From the NCBI GenBank assembly GCA_024734555.1, contig JANPWX010020199.1:993985-1057984 (forward strand): a stretch of DNA of 64,000 nt, written 5' to 3'. This DNA is from Trochalopteron elliotii (lineage: Eukaryota > Chordata > Aves > Passeriformes > Leiothrichidae). Numbering within the stretch: the stretch's first letter is position 1; each line of letters starts with the position of its first letter. Positions 43,901-51,031 of the stretch are shown here, piece by piece. The position numbers and the translations under genes are program-made. The notes under the pieces were generated by a model. The model had not been told where the DNA came from and did not search any database. It was given only the letters and a program-made list of their open reading frames with translations.

Positions 43901-45336
43901 ATACTTGCAACGGGGAAGCAGGGTAGAAGGAGGCTAGGATGATGTTGGCAGACCTGCTCTTGAGGTGCAAATGTACTTCAGTTTTTGAAATCAACACCAG
44001 TTTGTTTGAATGCCTTCCATTCCTCCATGCAGTATTGAAAAATAAACAGTACAGTCTCCAGTCCAAACTTGCAAGAGTTCTTCTGGTGACCTTTCAGTAG
44101 ACATGAGGATCATTTAATCAAAATTTTAGCACTAAAAGCGTTAATTCCCTCTAGTCTGGCTGGAACACATTGTGTCCCTGGCGCAAAAGATCTGAGCAGT
44201 AGAATGCTGTGTGCTCTGTATTAAAGACTTATGTCTGTAAACAGTACATTATTTTCAGTACATAGTAGATGCTGCATTAGTTTCTGTTGACAGTACTTCA
44301 CTAATGTATTTGATCAAACTCACAAATCCATGCAGCTCTTTCACACAGTGCAAGTGTGATGTCATTTATTTTGGCTTATAATGAGAACTACTTTTCTCCT
44401 CAAAACTTGAATACAGTCTCCTATCCTCAATGCTGCCACTGGCAATGATGTCTTTTGCCCGGACTATCAGCTGTTCCCTGGTGAAATATTGAATCCAATA
44501 CAAAGCACATTTGGAGGTACATATAAAAAGGTGTGGACAAAAATCCATACACAGACATGCAGGTTGATAAAAAAACTAGGTTTAATGAGTTCAGAAGATC
44601 CTGGTATGATCTCATTGTGCTTGCTTCTGCAAAGTCATCTGTAGTCCCTGCTGATGAGTATGATAATAATGGCTGGAGATTTGCTTAGTTCTTCTTAATG
44701 GTTTTCCTTTTCGTTATGTGTAATGTCATTGGGTTACAAGAGGTGTGCCAGAAGCTTATGAACATTAGGTTGCTGTGGGACCTTTTTTAAGGTCCCTAAT
44801 AGAAAAGCTCCAAATACAATGTGTGGGAAATAAATCAGGGAAGTATGAATTTAACTGGGGGAGGAAAAAGGTTGTGGCAGTTCTTTTAAAGCAGCTGCAG
44901 AGAACATTCAGTTTGGCAAACGGAGATTCATGCAAAGGCAAGATTTATGCAAAGCAGGAGACAAGTGTATGTCAGCAGGAAAATAGATCTGCTTGTTTAA
45001 TTGCCAGCAGGTAACTACTTGTCAAAGTAACCAATAATGCTTTTACAGAGCAGTGGAAGTGATTACAGTCACTATAGTGCAGAGTTTGGATCTTTTAAGC
45101 AAGTTGATGTGTAATGTTGAATATTTCCTATCTGGGATTATGGGTTAGATAATCTTTTAGTGACACTGTCTAGCAGGAATTAAAGTACATTTCAGGTTGC
45201 CATTAAAACACTAAGTAAAATCTTAAATTCTCAGATAATTCTTTATTTTTCTCTACAGGTGCTTATAGAGAATGCCAAAGCTAATGGAGATGTTAGAGTT
45301 CTGGAACTAAATGAGAAATTGTCAGCAAGTGCCTAG
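1428..45336 (+). CDS. SKIC3: SKI complex scaffold subunit SKIC3 (TTC37), 40 coding exons, complete
   Basis: The gene encodes the TPR scaffold of the SKI complex (SKIC2 helicase, SKIC3, SKIC8). This cytoplasmic complex threads mRNA into the RNA exosome for 3'-to-5' decay, including nonstop and stalled-ribosome messages; loss in humans causes tricho-hepato-enteric syndrome. The spliced exons predict 1,562 residues, essentially the human length, and are recognisable along their whole length: the start [23 protein letters not shown] units such as residues 40-73 and 594-627, the central [12 protein letters not shown] and the C-terminal [13 protein letters not shown]. All introns have GT..AG ends and all 39 junctions keep phase; there is no internal stop. 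The start at 1428 is chosen because it aligns with the human start and has A at -3. An in-frame ATG at 1398 could add ten residues if the acceptor at 1392 is used. Exon coordinates are in the block entries. Confidence 0.97.
5067..5419 (+). mobile_element. Possible ERV LTR remnant in SKIC3 intron 4
   Basis: This patch differs in composition from the flanking intron: a NotI-like GCGGCCG at about 5184, a TATA-like GTAAAAAG, an AATAAA at about 5238 and a tail ending GGTGACA, a layout like U3-R-U5 of a retroviral LTR. Candidate ends are TG near 5067 and CA at 5419, but I found no target-site duplication and cannot name a family. A non-LTR origin is possible. Confidence 0.35.
5860..6166 (+). mobile_element. 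Degraded avian ERVL-type LTR fragment in intron 5
   Basis: The sequence resembles the 3' half of a common songbird ERVL-type LTR family, with GTCCTTCAG near its start, CTCCAGCATGGGTCC, then GGGGGAAGTTTCTAGCAGCT and a tail at CCAATACAA. It carries many substitutions and lacks the 5' part, so it is old. Identification is from remembered family sequence and needs a repeat-library match. Confidence 0.5.
6170..7678. other. Remainder of SKIC3 intron 5, no recognised feature
   Basis: This is AT-rich intron sequence without a recognised repeat or gene. A short G-rich patch at about 7210-7360 stands out slightly in composition but gives no coding or repeat match. Confidence 0.4.
8000..9734. other. 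SKIC3 intron 7, no recognised feature
   Basis: Intron between coding exons 7 and 8. There are short open frames (for example 8528-8725) with no similarity I recognise and no splice-bounded candidate exon that would keep the host frame. Confidence 0.4.
9735..17372 (+). CDS. SKIC3: SKIC3 coding exons 8-15 (residues 251-583)
   Basis: The exons are 9735-9875, 11311-11412, 14164-14297, 14951-15037, 15125-15228, 15340-15466, 16642-16821 and 17248-17372. They continue the TPR superhelix. Recognisable segments are [20 protein letters not shown] in exon 9, [17 protein letters not shown] in exon 13 and [20 protein letters not shown] in exon 14. Exons 11-13 are closely spaced (introns of 87 and 111 bases). 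Intron 9 (11413-14163) is the longest in the gene, about 2.75 kb. I see no confident repeat or gene in it, only short local duplications near 12830-12900. Confidence 0.95.
17042..17073. repeat. Two 16-bp tandem units, each with a palindromic core
   Basis: The unit GATCACATGTGATATA occurs twice back to back at 17042-17057 and 17058-17073. Each copy contains the perfect palindrome ATCACATGTGAT. It lies in intron 14. It looks like a simple local duplication. Confidence 0.8.
17842..22230 (+). CDS. SKIC3: SKIC3 coding exons 16-21 (residues 584-857)
   Basis: The exons are 17842-18095, 19825-19927, 20661-20837, 21671-21815, 21975-22053 and 22169-22230. Exon 16 is the longest coding exon (254 bases) and carries a textbook TPR pair, including [20 protein letters not shown]. 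Exon 18 ends in a split arginine codon completed by exon 19 (RCYGRAL). Intron 16 (18096-19824) contains a solo-LTR-like insertion. Intron 18 (20838-21670) shows nothing notable. Confidence 0.95.
18766..19360 (+). mobile_element. Solo-LTR-like insertion in SKIC3 intron 16
   Basis: The segment starts TGTGGTGGGTTGACC, a start shared by a common avian ERVL-type LTR. It passes through CCAAAACACTGGTGT and ends near GCTATGGGGCAAGTTAACTC followed by CCCAATACA, giving about 595 bases with TG..CA ends. No internal retroviral genes adjoin it, so it is read as a solo LTR. Clear target-site duplications were not found, consistent with age. It is in the same orientation as SKIC3. Confidence 0.6.
22348..32127 (+). 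CDS. SKIC3: SKIC3 coding exons 22-30 (residues 858-1184)
   Basis: The exons are 22348-22404, 23469-23537, 24451-24525, 25124-25265, 26482-26575, 27162-27239, 28555-28679, 30295-30418 and 31909-32127. Exon 22 is only 57 bases and encodes [10 protein letters not shown]; exon 24 encodes [13 protein letters not shown]. The exon 25 acceptor TTCTTGAG|ACT is atypical (GAG instead of the usual CAG/TAG) but keeps the frame and the conserved TEGA start. Relative to human, exon 30 lacks one residue after the opening Cys-Ser. Introns 22 and 23 (22405-23468, 23538-24450) show no element I recognise. Introns 25, 28 and 29 are covered by other entries or hold nothing notable. Confidence 0.94.
26021..26111 (-). 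mobile_element. CR1 LINE remnant in intron 25
   Basis: GGAAAGGACC..GGGTCATCTGGTC..CCTCCCTGCTCAAGCAG matches, with many changes, the reverse complement of a CR1 3' region. The copy is short and diverged. Confidence 0.5.
27557..27582. repeat. Poly(T) tract in intron 27
   Basis: An uninterrupted T run of roughly 18 bases follows GGGGA. No retroposon could be recognised attached to it, so it is recorded as a simple repeat. Confidence 0.6.
28838..29302 (+). mobile_element. CR1 LINE 3' fragment (first copy, intron 28)
   Basis: This 5'-truncated CR1 carries the end of the reverse-transcriptase ORF in degraded form and the 3' end GGTTCCTTCCAACTCAGCC followed by the ATTCTGTGA-type terminal repeat. 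Characteristic internal phrases are AGAGGGCTATGAAGA and AGAGGCTCCCCAGGGAAGTC. The orientation is the same as SKIC3. The open frame at 28983-29204 is a relic of the element, not a host gene. Confidence 0.85.
29420..29755 (+). mobile_element. CR1 LINE 3' fragment (second copy, intron 28)
   Basis: A second CR1 begins about 120 bases after the first, in the same orientation. It shows ACAGGAAGTTCTACCTCAAC, GAGGTTGTGGAGTTTCTTCC and the 3' end CCTTTCCAACCC..ATTCTATGATTCTG. The sequence differs clearly from the neighbouring copy, so these look like two separate insertions, not a recent duplication. Confidence 0.88.
31593..31619. repeat. Perfect 12-bp inverted repeat with 3-base loop
   Basis: TTTTCTTGCTAG at 31593-31604 is exactly complementary to CTAGCAAGAAAA at 31608-31619, separated by GGA. 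The right arm overlaps a short direct repeat, with GAAAACAAAACATAGAAT at about 31615 and again at about 31635. It lies in intron 29, about 290 bases before exon 30. Confidence 0.8.
32894..45336 (+). CDS. SKIC3: SKIC3 coding exons 31-40 (residues 1185-1562) and stop
   Basis: The exons are 32894-32966, 33687-33740, 33847-33958, 35268-35396, 35990-36111, 37889-38047, 40366-40518, 42271-42401, 43727-43850 and 45259-45336, with stop TAG at 45334-45336. This C-terminal TPR block is less conserved around exons 31-35 and strongly conserved again from exon 37 ([18 protein letters not shown]) through exon 39 ([18 protein letters not shown]). The last exon gives 25 residues, ending KLSASA. Introns 36 (38048-40365) and 37 (40519-42270) are long and AT-rich with no recognised element. 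Intron 38 holds a CAAA-rich simple repeat. Confidence 0.95.
36243..36381 (-). mobile_element. tRNA-Ile-derived SINE with CR1-like tail (TguSINE1-type)
   Basis: Read on the - strand from 36381, the element opens with a degraded tRNA-Ile-like head: CAGTTGGTCAGAGCATGGTG matches the D-arm and A box, and GGTCTGATCCCCGTAC matches the B-box/T-arm region. It then continues into a CR1-like 3' end with TTCTGTGATTCTGTGAA at 36259-36243. The combination of a tRNA-Ile head and a CR1 tail is the architecture described for TguSINE1 of zebra finch. It lies in SKIC3 intron 35, antisense to the gene. It is not a functional tRNA gene because the head is mutated and fused to the tail. Confidence 0.7.
42597..42690. 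repeat. A-rich (CAAA)n-type simple repeat
   Basis: This is an irregular run of CAAA, CAAAA and poly(A) units over about 95 bases in intron 38, immediately after the G-rich motif GGGAGAGGGGAGGAGGGG. No retroposon body was recognised on either side. Confidence 0.85.
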
Positions 45337-45842
45337 AATGGACTGTCTCAAGCAATATACTCTTCTGTTCATCCAGTTGAATTAGTTCACCTTCCTGAAG
45401 CATATATAGTTTGGGCTGTTTTGTTTGTTATGTCTGATTTATTTTTTTCTGTTTCATCAACTGCAGCCTTGTCTTTAGTTTTGCTTTTTCTTGAACAAAA
45501 GTAGGTTATTTTCATGTTGAGTTACACACATAAAATCACATTTGTTTTGAAAAGAAAACCCTGAAATTTGCTTTTGTTTGCTCCCCCACTTAAACTTTGT
45601 TGCTGTTCACAATAGAGTATTTCCCCCTAGGACGCACACAAAGTACAATATTGAACTCCACTGCCAGCAATGCCAGGTTTTCTTGGCAGGGAATCTTAAG
45701 ACCTAAGTAGCAGCCAACTTCTGTCATCTCTCTGTAACTCAGCTGCTGATTGCTTAATTGGATGAATCATGACAGTGGTTCTTAAGACATGTTGTTATTT
45801 TGCTTTTATGTACATGAAAATAAAAAGTAAATAAAGCAATGA
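45337..45842 (+). other. SKIC3: SKIC3 3' untranslated region
   Basis: The stop codon is followed by about 500 bases of AT-rich untranslated sequence ending in a pair of poly(A) signals. No further reading frame of interest is present. The cleavage site is expected 10-30 bases after the second signal. Confidence 0.75.
45819..45835 (+). terminator. Tandem polyadenylation signals (two AATAAA)
   Basis: AATAAA occurs at 45819-45824 and again at 45830-45835. They are the first canonical hexamers in a suitable position after the SKIC3 stop codon and probably define the 3' end. Confidence 0.75.
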
Positions 45843-47402
45843 CTCCAACCTGTGGAAGTTTCCATGAGGATGTTCACTCTGTTGACAGGAGCCATGATAG
45901 TGGTCCACTTTCTGGTTTAAATCTTAAAATTTCTGTCCTGTAAAGTCTTACAATGGCTTAAGTATCCCATGTTATAGGCAGGAAAGAGCACTTCAAGGGC
46001 ATGCAGTGGGACAGTATATTGAACATGCACTTGCTTTTGGAGCCAGTTGTTCTGGGCTTACAGAAAACAGGATGCTGAGTTGAAGTGCAAGTCACACACA
46101 CGGATCTCTGGAGAGTGTGCCGCTGTCATTTCATCAGGAAAACTCAGCTCCAGTGGGTTGGGGCTTCTAGTCTGTAGAGGTAAGACAAAACCTCTAAATA
46201 GCAAAAATCTCCCCTTATCCTCCACGCTTTCATTCTCTCACTTTCCTTAAAAAGATTTTCTTTAAATTTAGATTGATTATGCTTCCCTTCACAGTCTGCT
46301 GTCATACAGCCTTGAACTATCAGTAAGTGCAAATCTTAAATGGAAATGCTGCAAAAGCCAGATATGTGACTCTCAAGAGTAGCTGTAACTTTTTTTAGCT
46401 TCCTGCTATTAAAAACCTGGAGAAATTCTTGCAGCCTATGGTTTGTATCCTTGGCATATGGTCTTGATATGTGTGCCACCCACTCTAGTGGTAGAAAAGC
46501 TGTCATCACCAGCCTCCTGGCAGCACAGTAAGCAACTGCCTGTCCCTGTTAATCCTTCTGTGCAAGCGTTAGCCTAGACTTTGCTAGGATTGAGCCCTGG
46601 GTGCCTTCTAGCATCTAGGAGAACCGACATGTGACAACAGCCCAGAGACACCAATTGAGTAACCATCAACTGTGAACACTCTGGATTAGGAAAAAAAACA
46701 ATGGTATGGGTTTTTTTTCTCTTCAGAAGGCTCTGAACTTACTTCTACTGTGAACAGTGGTGAACTCCTTGAATAAGATAGTTGTTCAATAACTATATTC
46801 AATAATATAAGCTTATGTTGAATTATATAAGATTCCGCCCAAGGTTATATTACATACAGTGTAGGAAAAAAACTCCACAAATCTCTGCCACCTACTCAGT
46901 GAAGAGTGCTCAGGGAAGATGAGTTTAAATTTAAGCTTCTGTAAAATTCAACACCATGAGGCAAAAGTCCTGCTCTCCTAATTTTTTAACAATATATAGC
47001 CTCTACAAAATTGGCACATTGTACCAAGTCTGCTGTAACACTGGCAAAACTTGAAAATTCGTGCAGGCTGAGGCAACAATGTATTTTATGTAATGCAGAG
47101 CACAGCAAAGTACAAAGACACATAAGCATCACTAATTTGAGGAATTGAGAATTGTTTATGGATTTCGCTGCCTGGAAAGTCCTACCTTCAGCTGCTCTTG
47201 CTGTAAAGGGGGGGGGAAAAATAAGCATTGCCCAACTATAAGTTATTATGTTGGCTTATGCTGAAGGCAGAATGGAATGTGATCTAGGTAATTGAAGGTA
47301 GAAGTTTTAATAGCTTCAGATACTAGAGTTTACTTTTTTAACCTATGGTGGTTCTCACTAGAGAGAGCACCTGCAAGACTCAACAAGCCTTGCTCTTGGT
47401 GG
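45843..47402. other. Convergent intergenic region between SKIC3 and the FAM81B-like gene
   Basis: AT-rich sequence that should include the 3' UTR of the - strand gene. I found no AATAAA on the - strand close to its stop; an ATTAAA variant lies at 47306-47311 (as TTTAAT on +). A GGGGGGGG run is present near 47210. Nothing else is recognised. Confidence 0.4.
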
Positions 47403-47530
47403 TCACCCTTCTGGGAGGTAACTTGGGTAGCATTTTTTCACATCTTTCTGAATTTGCTTTTTTTCAAGTTTCATCTTAGTGTTCCGTATTTGTTTGAGCA
47501 GCTCCAGAGATCCATGAACAGACTGAAATC
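47403..47530 (-). CDS. FAM81B: Last exon of a FAM81B-like coiled-coil gene
   Basis: On the - strand a strong acceptor (long pyrimidine tract, TTTTACAG) precedes an exon at 47530 that stays open for 41 codons to a TGA at 47405-47403. The translation has HGSLELLKQIRNTKMKLEKK followed by QIQKDVKK. This fits the conserved C-terminus of the FAM81 family (GF..IHDS..SLQQI..TKM.LE...QKD..K as I recall it). FAM81B lies tail-to-tail with SKIC3 in human, and the same arrangement is seen here. After the paired lysines the end (CYPSYLPEG) does not resemble human. Whether it is translated is doubtful because the upstream exon reads into a stop. Function in the family is poorly defined; a cilium/sperm-linked coiled coil is likely. 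Confidence 0.6.
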
Positions 47531-47533
47531 CTG

Positions 47534-49827
47534 TAAAAGAATAGGAAAAATTAATTAAATAGTGGTTGTTTTCAACACATTAAAAGATGGGGGGTTTTTT
47601 CTGCAAAAGTTTCTGACCCATGTTTAATACCAATCATATTAAATCCAATCTATCCCATTACTTTATTGAACAGCATGAAAACACAATAGCAGCTTGGGTT
47701 GCAAGCTCCTTGTTATTGGGAGCTGTCTTCCAATACATTGGGAAATACCAAGCGTGATTACAGCCATCATTGACTGCAGACATGTGATGTGGCAGAAAGA
47801 AGACACTCTTTTGAAAAGGGGGGGTTGTTTGCTTTTAAGGCTTTTTTTTTCATTGAGCTTTGGGAGTTTTTCGTTGGTTTGGTTTTTTCAAGACCGCAGT
47901 CAAAAACTCTTGTTTTCCATCAGATGCTGATACTTTTGCTCTGCAGTTTGCCTACCAGATAGCAGAGTTGGTGCTGTGGATTTCCCAGAGTTGTAGGAAC
48001 TGTAAATAGACTTACTCTTCATCTGAGATGGACACTGTCATGTTTCATGCTACTGGGAGAATGGGAGCTCAGCTTCACCAGCTGTTTGTGCTGTTTATAA
48101 GTGTATAAAAAGGGAGAGATAAGAGCATGCAGATACAGGGTTTTTTCCAAAACAGAGCTATAGAGCACCTGATACACATCTTTTTGCACCACTGTACAGT
48201 CAAATACTGTCAATTAAGACTGAACAATTATAGAAGTCTAAGCTGCTGTCACCTCACTGATTGCAATAACTTTCAAATTACAGTGCAGTAGCTCTTTGTG
48301 TTTGTTCAGCATCTCACATAAGTGTTAACTTCTAAGGAACTAAGAACTGAGCAGCCTTCTATTTTTTTCTTTAAGTATTTATTGTAATGTGGCTGCCAAT
48401 TACATATTTGTCTTTCTGGAACAGTTCTTTAGTAGGGATTCATTTTGTCACTGCTGCAGTCTAGTTAGTGTTCAACTGAATTGCTTCATAGTGCTTTGAA
48501 TTTTACAAATTCCAGACACATCTCTGATTTCTAGGGTGCCAATCTGTGCTGAAGCAGCAACAGCTGCTGAGAGACAGTCAAGAGGCTGCTTCTGTCCCCT
48601 TCAAGCTGCACCTCTTCAGCAGCCTCCTTTTCCCCTGTTGCAGGGTCAGCCCTACCAGATGACTGTCAAGGGAAAGCATGGCCAAAGTTTGATATAAACA
48701 AATCTCTTCTGTCCTTATTTTCCACAGGCTTATTTTTAACTTCTTTGAAGTAAAGAACTCTCAGCAAGATAAGCAAGATCTTTTCTGCAACTTTCGTTGA
48801 GAGCTATCTTGTGCTCAACTCAGAAGGTCTTGTAGACAGCTAAGCCTTGTCCTGTCAAGCTGCACAAAGATCTTAACTAACAGAGAGCTTAGTTTACTAC
48901 AGCCTTGGAGCAAGGCTTATGGGTGGGTTTCAAATGGTGAAGCAGTTGGAGGTGAAGTAAACAGCTGGAGTACTTGATCACAGACAACCTGGAAGATGAG
49001 AAACCAGACGCTCAAATTTAAGATAAGAACATGTAAGATGTGAAATACTTGTGTAGTGATTTTCAGGCTTCTGCTCCTTTGGAGAGAGGGCTGAGTGATT
49101 TTTTTTGGATAACCTGCTACATCCACTGTGTTTCCACCATCAGCTGCAAATGGGGGGATATTACAATGGATTAGGTTTGAGTCAAACAGAACAGTTTACA
49201 GTGGGTGAAATCTTCCTCATGAAGACCATGTACTCAGTGACTCAGGAGAAAGTACTCTTTGTAATTGCTGTGAACAACCAGAATCATCTGGTGAAGTGGC
49301 TCATGATTTGTTAGATGCATCATTGTGACTGTCCCCATAAGAAGCAGCTGCCATGTATCAGCAATACCATCTGACTGCTTCCCTCTTCATTTATACAATG
49401 CATGCTCTATGTTGGGTAGCTGCAGCTCATACAGTTGCCTCTTTTTCCAGTTACTGTTGGTGGAGAATGGGGAATAAAGCACTGAAATCATACAAAACTA
49501 TTAAATATGATCGCAGCAGCAGGATCAGTACAAGAGAGAATGACTACTGCCTCCATATGAAGGTTAGGGATCTTCCTGAAAAGAAATGGGTGCTCTAAAA
49601 AAAGCTGGAAAGCAGATTTAAGTGGAAGACCATTACCTTGAAACTCTTGTGCAAAAGTCATGCTGGCTGTTTGCAAAGACAGGTGGGCTGATCTGAGAGG
49701 CCTCTGTGTGTGGGGTGCTGTAAAGAGACAAAGTCACCTTAATATCTTCTTGTCTTTGTTGGAAATCTACAGCAGGTTACTGTAGAAATATCTTTTTAAA
49801 ATAAAGTGAATGAAATCCCATTCTCAC
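47534..49827 (-). other. Putative last intron of the FAM81B-like gene
   Basis: This interval is bounded on the - strand by a GTGAGA donor at 49827 and the TTTTACAG acceptor at 47531. It contains no recognised repeat. Several open frames on either strand have no similarity that I can support. Confidence 0.4.
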
Positions 49828-50023
49828 ATGATCTCTATTCATTTTTCACTTCCTCAAGCTCTTTCCAGAACTGTCTTTTAAATTTGGAAATTCTTGCATA
49901 CCGTTTTTTTAAATCACTTTTCATTGGATAAAACTGCTTTTCATATTTCTGTGGTTTATCATTTTTTTCTAGTTTCAGTGGTGGAATTACCACCTTTTCT
50001 TCTGCTCTTTCCTTTAAATACAT
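49828..50023 (-). pseudogene. FAM81B: FAM81B-like penultimate exon with in-frame stop
   Basis: The - strand frame ends RQFWKELEEVKNE and then TAG at 49837-49835. The human counterpart, as I recall it, continues NEYQSG into the last exon. The bases after TAG (AGA TCA T, then donor GTGAGA at 49827) keep the same codon spacing, so the tyrosine codon appears replaced by a stop. The split codon over the junction (T + GA) makes a second stop. The upstream edge of the exon is uncertain: I see no convincing acceptor, and the region before about 49990 matches poorly. This may be a decaying gene, a lineage-specific C-terminal truncation or a sequence error. Confidence 0.45.
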
Positions 50024-50235
50024 AATGCAGGTTCATGCCAGATTAACCTGTCTCATGTTACCCATGTGATGAGCTGATCTTGCTTTCTAATCCCATGTGT
50101 GACAGCACTGCATAAAATGCAAGAAGAGGTCTGGTACCCCCAAGAACTTGTCAATCCTCTCTCCCACACTGAAACAAGTAAACCAGGAAATTTCTTTTTC
50201 TGGCTGGGCCAGGACAAAGGTGGTTTTTAATACAT

Positions 50236-50270
50236 TTGTTTGTTGGTTTGTTGGTTTGTTTGTTAACTTT
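50236..50270. repeat. (GTTT/GGTTT)n simple repeat
   Basis: A short run of GTTT and GGTTT units. It has no associated element. Confidence 0.7.
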
Positions 50271-50440
50271 TTATTCATTTATATCCAGTGATTTGATCTC
50301 ATACTGTGCTGTGTATCTCATCTACTGTGTGAGACTCTGAACATAAACAACCCTTTTCAAGTTGCTTTCATGAGCCTACCTCAAGCCCAAGCTTTCCAGC
50401 CAAAGAAGTGCAATGCAGTGGCGTGTCTTGGGTTATGTAA

Positions 50441-50458
50441 CAAAAAAAAAAAAAAAAG
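50441..50458. repeat. Poly(A) tract
   Basis: About 16 consecutive A residues follow GTAAC. It could be the tail of an old retroposon but no body is recognised upstream. Confidence 0.6.
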
Positions 50459-50547
50459 TGTTACTCTACTTCATCTGTTGAAAGCAGTTGGGGAGATGTT
50501 TTTTCTTTATCTCTTGTAACTTCAGGGGGGAGGGGGTGGGTACCTTC

Positions 50548-51031
50548 TGATAATGGGCCAGCTGTTAAAACCAGGTGGAGCATCATTCCTTATCTCTTCC
50601 ACAGCCCATCCTCTCTCCAGGGGGATATCTTGTGTTAATGGGACATTAAGGTTCACCAATGACATGACACATTACATCATCCCACTGTGAGTTGCTCCAC
50701 CCAGTGGGGGGAGCCAAACCTTTCCTACCTAGATAAAAACTGAGACGTAGGAACACCAGGTATCCTGTGTTCCCACCGGATTCCTGGAGGAAGACTGGAC
50801 CCATCTCACCATTACTGGACCCTTCTTTTTCTGCAGGACTATCTCTACTCCAAAAGAACCACATCTGCCACTCCAGGAGAGCTTACTTTTGGACTGCTCT
50901 ATTCCCAAATCTTTGCCTGAAAGCTTCTAATTGCAAATTTATAATTGGAAAAGGGGATGGGGGTTGGTTTACATTTTCCATTCCAAGGGAAACTCCAGCT
51001 TTCTCTGGCAGATGCCTGTCTTCCCAAACCA
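50548..51031 (+). mobile_element. Probable solo LTR of an avian endogenous retrovirus
   Basis: A moderately GC-rich block has phrases of a songbird LTR: GCATCATTCCTTATCTCT, GGGACATTAAGGTTCACC, CATTACATCATCCCACTG, GAGTTGCTCCACCCAGTGG and a TATA-like AGATAAAAACTGAG at about 50731. It ends with TTCCAAGGGAAACTCCAGC and GCCTGTCTTCCCAAACCAAG. The 50548 start (TG) and about 51031 end are estimates. Overlapping long open frames on both strands here (for example 50969-51481) are by-products of its composition. No retroviral genes adjoin it. Confidence 0.55.

Noticed and set aside
48540..48660. Minus-strand frame reading ATGEKEAAEEVQLEGDRSS after a TTGACAG acceptor
   Set aside because: It falls in the putative last intron of the FAM81B-like gene, has no partner donor and does not match the family.
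49100..49598. Two + strand frames (69 and 81 residues) between the FAM81B-like exons
   Set aside because: They are intronless, lack a promoter or poly(A) context and are similar to nothing I recognise.
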